The notes under the pieces are model-generated. The model was not told the origin of the DNA. It ran no database searches and was given only the letters and a program-made list of their open reading frames with translations. A program made the translations under genes and the position numbers. Shown here piece after piece: positions 29,700 through 34,624 of a stretch of 34,624 nucleotides of DNA. This DNA is from a virus. The stretch lies in IMG/VR virus record IMGVR_UViG_3300031578_000185, positions 1 through 34,624 of that record, one strand, 5' to 3'. How positions within the stretch are numbered: position 1 is the stretch's first letter; each line of letters begins with the position of its first letter.

Positions 29700-31760
29700 A
29701 TGGCAGTATCTTGTCTGATTCCTAAAGTAATAGACAACTTAAAAGACGCATTTAAAACTGGGAAAATAGACCCAGATAAATTAATGTCTATGTCTTCTGC
29801 TGAAAGAAGGCAACTCTTAACTGATGTCATCGGTAAAGAAACAGCACACGATGTTAATGTTTTAATTGAAGGTAAATTACTACTTAAAAACCAAAAACAA
29901 GGGATTGTGAATGCTATCAAAAAAATGGTTGGTATCCCAGAAAAAGATAAATCAGAACTTATTGCACTAAAAGCTAATCGTCTCAATGAGTATCTTGATC
30001 CTAATAAAATGGATAAATATTTAGAAGATTTGGCTCAAGATAAGGTTGGTAGACAATACAAAATAATACCAACAACTGAAGAAACTAATAAGATAATGGA
30101 ATTAAGCAGAAAAATAGAGGGAGCGAGCCGAGATGTAGGCAAAGACGAGATCAGCAATTTTGGCAGAGCAACTTTTGAATTAAATAAATATGTTGGTGAC
30201 TTAACTCCAGGCGAGAAAGGCGTGAGTGGAACTTTAGCTAATATCTCGTCAATTCAAAGAGCTGTTCAAACTGGTTTAGATGTTTCGGCTATTGGAAGAC
30301 AGGGTGGTTCATATTTTGGGCGTAAAGAGTGGTTTGGTGCAACTAAAAGAGTGGCAGGATATATAAAAAGCGAAAAGAATATGGATAAACTGGCGATGAA
30401 AATGTATTCTGATCCGAAATGGGAAATTATATCCAAATACAAAGAGGACTTAGGGTTGACCAATCTCGGTGCGAAAATGACGCAACGAGAAGAAGTATTT
30501 GCGTCTAAATTAATTAAAAAAGTTCCCGGACTAAATATGTCAGAACGAGCTTATACGGGGTTTTTAAGCGATTTAAGATTCAACAGATTCAAAAATACAA
30601 TTAATGCTTTAGAAAAAAGAGGTTTCAAATTAGGAGACGAAGAACTAAAAGCGCTGGCACAAGAAATTGGAGTTGGTACTGGTAGAGGATATCTTCCAGG
30701 ATCACTAAAAATGGCGGGAAATGCACTGTCTACTGCTTTATTCTCTCCGAGATGGTTTGCTTCTAAAATTGAATTAGTAACCGATCCATTTAGAAAAGGG
30801 ATACCCAAGGTGGCAAGAATCGAAGCCACTAAAAATCTTGCAACCGTAGCAGGTATTGCAACTGGTTCAATTTTAGCATTAAAAGCAAGTGGATTAAATG
30901 TTGAAATTGACCCAAGAAGTTCAGATTTTGGAAAACTAAAAGTAGGAAACACAAGAATAGATTTAACTTTTGGACAAGGACAATATATAAGAATGATGGC
31001 TCAGATTGCCTCAGGGACTACAAAAAGTACCAGAACCGGAGAATTTAAAAAACTTAGTACGGGTGAATTTGGAACAAGAACAAGATTAGATGTCGTGACT
31101 GATTTCATAGAAGGGAAAGCCGCCCCAAATATTTCTTTAATTTTGGACTTTTTAGAAGGTCAAGATTGGGAAGGAACTAAACTTGGTGTCGATTTTAAAA
31201 ACATCAAGAGTGAGAAGAATACTGATGCACTTGCCAGAGTTCTAAATATGTTTATTCCACTAACAGCAAGTGATGCAATAGAAACTTTTTATGATGCTTC
31301 TGGGAATACTAAAGAGGGTCTTAGGAACGCATTGTGGGTTGGAGCGCTTGCACAGATTGGTGTCGGTGTTCAGACATATGGTGATAGACAAAAAGTTACT
31401 GAAAATTTGGGTATTGATCAACGAAACATTATAGAGAGAACATTAAAGTTACCAGCAAAACCACCAACTGAATTTAAATCTTTAATAGATAAAATGGTTA
31501 AAGAAGGAATAAGTGTATCAGTCCCTGGAACAAAAACCACTATTAAACCCAGAGGTGCAAAAGAAAGTCGTCCAATGACTGATAAGGAATTAGAAATATA
31601 CCAGACGATATATCGAAGAAATTTAAAATCAAATTTATTAAAAAAAACTAACTTTATCTTACGACTTACAGGTAACAAACTTGATAAAGAGATTAATAAA
31701 ATAAAGACAAAAACTACTGAAAAATCAAAAATAGAACTTTTAAAACAAATGGGATTTTAA
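29700..31760 (+). CDS. Large virion protein with a polyvalent-protein-type domain
   Basis: 686 aa. After a helical N-terminus there is a motif series known from large phage and prophage polyvalent or ejected proteins: DVSAIGRQGG (about 197-206), TQREEVFASKLIKKVPGLNMSERAYTGFLSDLRFNRF, GVGTGRGYLPG and ALFSPRWFASKIEL (about 345-358). Hydrophobic stretch LATVAGIATGSILALKASG (about 378-396) may cross a membrane. It matches the LPD-type associated domain by memory, not by search. Last gene of the late operon; ends 4 bases before convergent minus-strand genes. Confidence 0.65.
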   Translation: MAVSCLIPKVIDNLKDAFKTGKIDPDKLMSMSSAERRQLLTDVIGKETAHDVNVLIEGKLLLKNQKQGIVNAIKKMVGIPEKDKSELIALKANRLNEYLDPNKMDKYLEDLAQDKVGRQYKIIPTTEETNKIMELSRKIEGASRDVGKDEISNFGRATFELNKYVGDLTPGEKGVSGTLANISSIQRAVQTGLDVSAIGRQGGSYFGRKEWFGATKRVAGYIKSEKNMDKLAMKMYSDPKWEIISKYKEDLGLTNLGAKMTQREEVFASKLIKKVPGLNMSERAYTGFLSDLRFNRFKNTINALEKRGFKLGDEELKALAQEIGVGTGRGYLPGSLKMAGNALSTALFSPRWFASKIELVTDPFRKGIPKVARIEATKNLATVAGIATGSILALKASGLNVEIDPRSSDFGKLKVGNTRIDLTFGQGQYIRMMAQIASGTTKSTRTGEFKKLSTGEFGTRTRLDVVTDFIEGKAAPNISLILDFLEGQDWEGTKLGVDFKNIKSEKNTDALARVLNMFIPLTASDAIETFYDASGNTKEGLRNALWVGALAQIGVGVQTYGDRQKVTENLGIDQRNIIERTLKLPAKPPTEFKSLIDKMVKEGISVSVPGTKTTIKPRGAKESRPMTDKELEIYQTIYRRNLKSNLLKKTNFILRLTGNKLDKEINKIKTKTTEKSKIELLKQMGF

Positions 31761-31764
31761 AAAA

Positions 31765-31962
31765 TTATTGTGTGTTTCTACCAAACCATATAACTGCGAT
31801 GACGATTAAAACAAAAAATACTATTGCTTGTTCACTTCTACTATCGAAGATAAGAGTTACTAATCTGTATGTGATAAATATACCAAAAATATAAAGAACA
31901 AATTTAAAAAATTTATTTATATTTTCTTCCAAATTAGGATACTTTTCAGTAATTTTTTTCAT
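31765..31962 (-). CDS. Small two-span membrane protein
   Basis: 65 aa on the minus strand from ATG at 31962 (an upstream TTG at 31971 overlaps the previous gene). Two hydrophobic helices, FFKFVLYIFGIFITYRLVTLIF and AIVFFVLIVIAVIWFG, with a short charged turn. Holin-like in size, but no antiholin or endolysin is nearby. It starts 2 bases after the stop of the exported-protein gene, so co-transcription is clear. Confidence 0.65.
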   Translation of the reverse strand: MKKITEKYPNLEENINKFFKFVLYIFGIFITYRLVTLIFDSRSEQAIVFFVLIVIAVIWFGRNTQ

Positions 31963-31964
31963 AA

Positions 31965-32525
31965 TTAACAATTAATACTTTTTAAATCTAAACTAAGCAT
32001 TGCGTCTAAGTATAATTTATCAGCATTATAATCCATATTTGCTAATTCTCTCGCACCATCCAATGTCCGCCCCGCCATTTCCATAATAGTTTTTCTGCAT
32101 TGACCTCTGGCTTCAGGGTCCCAAATCACCCCACAAGTCTGATCAATCGAATTAACTTCATTATTATAAACAATTAGAGCCTCATCCCATTTCTTATTTT
32201 TTACTGCCAATATTCTCGCTATATCTGAATTATATTGATTCGTAAGGGCTACCTTGCGAGATTCATCACAAACTGGTCTATTATCAGGCTTTATCACTGG
32301 AGTAGGAGTAGATGTATCTTTCACGGGTTTCGTAGTATTAATAGGTTCGGGAGTAGGGTTTGGGATACTTGGTATAATAGAAGTTGGCGAATTTACCGGA
32401 GTATTAATAATTTTATCCTCAACACCAGAAACTTGTCCTTTATGAGTTATTTTCCAATAAAATCCACCACCAACCAACCCCAGTAGAGCAAAAGATATAA
32501 TCGTAATAAGAATTGCTTTCTTCAT
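31965..32525 (-). CDS. Exported or membrane-anchored protein with Pro/Thr-rich stalk
   Basis: 186 aa on the minus strand. Residues 3-26 (AILITIISFALLGLVGGGFYW) are a signal-anchor helix, then a Pro/Thr/Ser-rich stalk (about 42-80, TPVNSPTS...TSTPTPVIKP), then a domain with Cys residues (VCDESRK, QTCGVIW, GQCRKTIM, SINC) that may pair as disulfides outside the cell. The stalk type is common in surface proteins of Gram-positive and candidate-phylum bacteria. Possible roles are superinfection exclusion or cell-surface change; not proven. Confidence 0.65.
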   Translation of the reverse strand: MKKAILITIISFALLGLVGGGFYWKITHKGQVSGVEDKIINTPVNSPTSIIPSIPNPTPEPINTTKPVKDTSTPTPVIKPDNRPVCDESRKVALTNQYNSDIARILAVKNKKWDEALIVYNNEVNSIDQTCGVIWDPEARGQCRKTIMEMAGRTLDGARELANMDYNADKLYLDAMLSLDLKSINC

Positions 32526-32605
32526 AAAAACACCCCTATTATAGCCCCGATTATTAAAAGGGCAAGTGAATAAAGGATAAATAAAGTAATTTTAGTTTTT
32601 TTCAT
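32522..32605 (-). CDS. Single-span membrane micropeptide
   Basis: 27 aa on the minus strand (MKKTKITLFILYSLALLIIGAIIGVFL), a Lys-rich start then one hydrophobic helix. Its TGA overlaps the ATG of the next gene (ATGA), and it is the first ORF after the minus-strand promoter. Could be a signal-like or regulatory leader peptide for the operon. Confidence 0.5.
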   Translation of the reverse strand: MKKTKITLFILYSLALLIIGAIIGVFL

Positions 32606-32640
32606 GGGTTATTCCCTATGCGAGTGTATGTTCTGTTTAA

Positions 32641-32668
32641 AGTATAACCTATCAGCAAATTTTGTCAA
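32641..32668 (-). promoter_or_regulatory. Sigma70 promoter of the minus-strand operon
   Basis: On the minus strand TTGACA (complement of 32663-32668), 16-base spacer, TATACT (complement of 32641-32646): full -35 consensus and 5/6 -10. It reads into the 32605 ORF with a leader of about 30 bases. The best -35/-10 pair in the window. It overlaps the divergent + strand promoter. Confidence 0.75.
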
Positions 32669-32670
32669 GT

Positions 32671-32681
32671 TGTGATATAAT
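32671..32681 (+). promoter_or_regulatory. Extended -10 promoter, divergent from the minus-strand operon
   Basis: TGTGATATAAT with TG one base before TATAAT (32676-32681). Its -35 position (about 32653-32658) lies inside the minus-strand promoter, so the two may compete for RNA polymerase. Confidence 0.65.
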
Positions 32682-32707
32682 ATAAGCAATAAAATTAGTG
32701 CTCTGAT

Positions 32708-32741
32708 GGAAGAACCACAGGCGAATACCTGCGGTTTTTTG
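32708..32741 (+). terminator. Hairpin plus T-run (control element E)
   Basis: GGAAGAACC leader; AACCACAGG 32713-32721 pairs with CCTGCGGTT 32728-32736 (one A-C mismatch), loop CGAATA, T-run after. Lies between the 32671 promoter and the ribosome site of the 32758 gene. Confidence 0.8.
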
Positions 32742-32757
32742 TAATAGAAAGGAAAAA

Positions 32758-33087
32758 ATGGATTTAGCACAAAGTGTCGTCCCAAAAGTCGAAAAGGAAA
32801 ACCCCTCAACTTTGGAAATTTCAGAACACTTAGTTCCGGCGATCAAAGATTGGGAAGTTGGAAAATCTTATATGGTTAAACTATCAGTCGAAATGGTCTC
32901 AATCAATCAGGGCAATATGTATAATCCCAACCAATCAAAAGAAGTTAGGGCATCTTTCAATGTTTTGGGTGGGGAAGCGATAGAAATGGATGGTAAAAGT
33001 CACGGTAATGAAGAGATGAAAGAGAAAGTAAATGGCAAGCAAGCATTTATCCGTGCAGTGGTAAGAGCGGCTGATGAATATATGTAA
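32758..33087 (+). CDS. Hypothetical protein
   Basis: 109 aa, AGAAAGGA upstream. VGKSYMVKLSVEMVSINQG...EVRASFNVLGGEAIEM gives beta strands and the end KEKVNGKQAFIRAVVRAADEYM is helical. First gene of a new operon after element E; could be a virion or fibre-associated protein. Not recognised. Confidence 0.6.
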   Translation: MDLAQSVVPKVEKENPSTLEISEHLVPAIKDWEVGKSYMVKLSVEMVSINQGNMYNPNQSKEVRASFNVLGGEAIEMDGKSHGNEEMKEKVNGKQAFIRAVVRAADEYM

Positions 33088-33098
33088 AGGAGGATTAA

Positions 33099-33386
33099 AT
33101 GGGCTTGAGATTTAATCACGGCGCTAACGGAGATGTAGATACAACCGCCGAGCAGTTAATTACTACCAGCGTTGCTCCGAGTATTGGTATTATCGTTAAA
33201 GCCTCTAATGCTAACACAGGAATAATTTATATTGGGAATTCTAATGTAACGGCTGGGACTAATGATGCCACTGATGGTTTTGAATTAAACGCCGGGGAAT
33301 CCTTGATGGTCGAGGCTCGTGATGCCGATGAAATATATGTAATAGCTTCGGCAGTAAATCAGCGTGTGTCTTTTCTTGTGGTTTAA
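33099..33386 (+). CDS. Small beta-rich virion protein
   Basis: 95 aa, AAAGGAGG upstream. GDVDTTAEQLITTSVAPSIGIIVKASNANTGIIYIGNSNVTAGTNDATDGFELNAGESLMVEARDADEIYVIASAVNQRVSFLVV is a single beta-sandwich, with the TGxxxIGNSNVT / GFELxAGES pattern frequent in small phage structural proteins next to fibre genes. Likely on the virion surface; exact place unknown. Confidence 0.65.
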   Translation: MGLRFNHGANGDVDTTAEQLITTSVAPSIGIIVKASNANTGIIYIGNSNVTAGTNDATDGFELNAGESLMVEARDADEIYVIASAVNQRVSFLVV

Positions 33387-33395
33387 GGAGATATT

Positions 33396-34624
33396 ATGCC
33401 CAGACATCAGATAGGAAAAACTGACATTTCGGGTCTTTGCCCCTACACAGGAGCTACGACTGATTTGGATTTAGGGGCCCATGCTCTACTTATGAACGGT
33501 GGCAATGTTGAATTTCACGGAGGTTCTAATTTTAGTTTTTATGATGATGAAGAAGTGTTGACTACTACCATCGAGTCTCAAACCGCCGACCAACTTAAAA
33601 TCCAAAATGCCGAGCAAAGTGGTATTGCAGTATTGGATTTAGGCAGTTTAACTGCTGAACGAACCTTCACCTTCCCCGACAAAGACGGCACTTTTGCGAT
33701 GACTTCTGATTTGGTTTCTTATGAACCAGCATTGGGAAATCCCGCCTCTGATGGTTATGTTCTGTCCTCTACCGCTTTAGGAGTAAGAAGTTGGGTGGCT
33801 CAAGGTGGTGGATATACTAACCTTACTTCGTTTGTTGACCAGACTGCTTGGAGATTATTTTATTCAAATACGAGTGGTGATGTTATTGAATATGCATTTG
33901 GAACTATTGGTAAAGTCTTAACATCTGGTGGTGCAAGTGCTGCTCCTACTTGGGAAACACCTTCTGCTGGACTTGCTGACGGCGACTATGGCGATATTAC
34001 AGTCGGCGGCACTGGAACGACAATGACAATAGACGCTGGGGTTGTTACTCTCGCCAAAATGGCGAATATGGCGACTGCTTCGTTGATCTACAGAAAAACT
34101 GCAGAGGCGGGTGTTCCAGAAGTAAATACTCTTGCCACTCTAAAAACTGATTTAGGTCTAACTGGTACTAACTCTGGCGACCAGACTATCGCTTCATTGG
34201 GAATGGACGCTGACATAACTACTTTTGCCCTCCCCGCCAATACAACGATTAGTGCTTTTGGAGCTTCTATTATAGATGATGCCGCCGCCGCTAATGTAAT
34301 TGCTACTCTCGGCTTAGATGCCGACCTTGCGACTTTATCTCTACCCGCCTCAACAACCATCACCGCCGCCGCCCAAACTATTTTAGATGACGCTTCAGTG
34401 GGAGATATTAGAACTACTTTAGGAGTGGGGACGGGAGATAGTCCGACTTTTGCAGGAGTGACCTTATCTGGCAATTTAGGATTTAGTAACAATTCAGGAG
34501 CCTATATTTCCGAAACAGGAACGGGTTTTATTGCAATAACAAGTAGCGGATCGTATGTTTATCTGCAGTCGGCGGTTAATAATCATATGTATTTTGATGC
34601 TGGTGGATATTTCTATTTTAGAGA
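33396..34624 (+). CDS. Tail-fibre protein (3' truncated by window edge)
   Basis: At least 409 aa, AAGGAG before ATG 33396, open to the last base. N-terminus MPRHQIGKTDISGLCPYTGATTDLDLGAHALLMNGGNVEFHG, then FPDKDGTFAMTSDL, GKVLTSGGASAAPTWETPSAG and repeats of the type TLKTDLGLTG / ITTFALPANTTISAFGASIIDDAAAANVIATLGLDADLATLSLPASTTI, then SPTFAGVTLSGNLGF. These are standard repeats of trimeric phage fibres. The receptor-binding tip would lie beyond the window. Confidence 0.85.
   Translation, partial: MPRHQIGKTDISGLCPYTGATTDLDLGAHALLMNGGNVEFHGGSNFSFYDDEEVLTTTIESQTADQLKIQNAEQSGIAVLDLGSLTAERTFTFPDKDGTFAMTSDLVSYEPALGNPASDGYVLSSTALGVRSWVAQGGGYTNLTSFVDQTAWRLFYSNTSGDVIEYAFGTIGKVLTSGGASAAPTWETPSAGLADGDYGDITVGGTGTTMTIDAGVVTLAKMANMATASLIYRKTAEAGVPEVNTLATLKTDLGLTGTNSGDQTIASLGMDADITTFALPANTTISAFGASIIDDAAAANVIATLGLDADLATLSLPASTTITAAAQTILDDASVGDIRTTLGVGTGDSPTFAGVTLSGNLGFSNNSGAYISETGTGFIAITSSGSYVYLQSAVNNHMYFDAGGYFYFR

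Noticed and set aside
31765-31962. Holin assignment for the two-span membrane protein
   Set aside because: Only topology fits; no endolysin or spanin is nearby and the operon is oriented against the late genes, so holin was not called.
32364-32376. TTGGTATAAT on the + strand inside the minus-strand exported-protein gene
   Set aside because: Antisense within a Pro/Ile-rich coding stretch and not followed by a gene on the + strand for over 350 bases.
1-34624. tRNA genes, CRISPR arrays or insertion sequences
   Set aside because: No cloverleaf with T-loop/acceptor signature, no regularly spaced repeat array and no transposase were seen; the repeats present are short and local.

Overview
This window is a contiguous piece of a tailed-phage (or prophage) genome, cut at both ends: the first gene starts before base 1 and the last runs past base 34624. 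It is A+T-rich, tightly packed, almost entirely on the + strand, and uses the standard code (TGA, TAA and TAG all end genes). No integrase, lysis gene, tRNA or CRISPR array is visible, so lifestyle cannot be decided. The host is not identified. The good Shine-Dalgarno sites, sigma70-like promoters and Pro/Thr-rich linker of the one exported protein fit a low-GC bacterium, possibly a candidate-phylum lineage from a metagenome, but that is only a guess.

Layout. (1) 1-2490: replication/recombination end, with a RecB/Cas4-type PD-(D/E)XK nuclease, a possible ssDNA-binding protein, two winged-helix proteins and a small HNH protein. (2) 2487-7514: about 20 very small ORFs, many joined by ATGA or GTGA overlaps. 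They include a two-copy duplicated cassette, several small zinc-ribbon proteins and two strongly folded, apparently non-coding elements (4151-4253 and about 6982-7286). (3) 7546-10372: a chaperonin operon, groES - HNH endonuclease - groEL, then two small genes. (4) 10438-18261: packaging and head module: terminase small and large subunits, membrane protein, portal, scaffold and HK97-type capsid protein, with HNH endonuclease genes after portal and capsid. (5) 18425-26510: beta-helix protein, zinc-finger protein, two more HNH endonucleases, P22 gp4/gp10-like adaptor and nozzle candidates and fibre-like proteins. No tape measure or sheath is seen, so a short-tailed (podovirus-like) virion is most likely. 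(6) 26592-31760: four large proteins that look like ejected/internal virion proteins. (7) 31765-32605: the only minus-strand genes, a three-gene membrane/exported-protein operon with its own strong promoter (moron-like). (8) 32758-end: two small proteins and a long tail-fibre protein.

How it works together. The late region seems to be divided by repeated control elements. Four have an extended -10 promoter (TGnTATAAT, or a weaker TATAAA) followed by a short leader with a shared GAAGAAC motif, a hairpin, a T-run and then the ribosome site of the next gene. A fifth has the leader with only a weak promoter. The hairpin stems differ in sequence but keep pairing. They sit before terminase, the pre-portal gene, scaffold, the ejection proteins and gene 32758. 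The phage brings its own GroEL and GroES, plausibly to fold its capsid or other virion proteins.

Most unusual: a complete phage-borne GroES/GroEL pair split by a homing-type endonuclease gene; two unassigned structured RNAs; the promoter-plus-hairpin control family; and five free-standing endonuclease genes slotted into gene junctions, one with a promoter/palindrome at its start codon.
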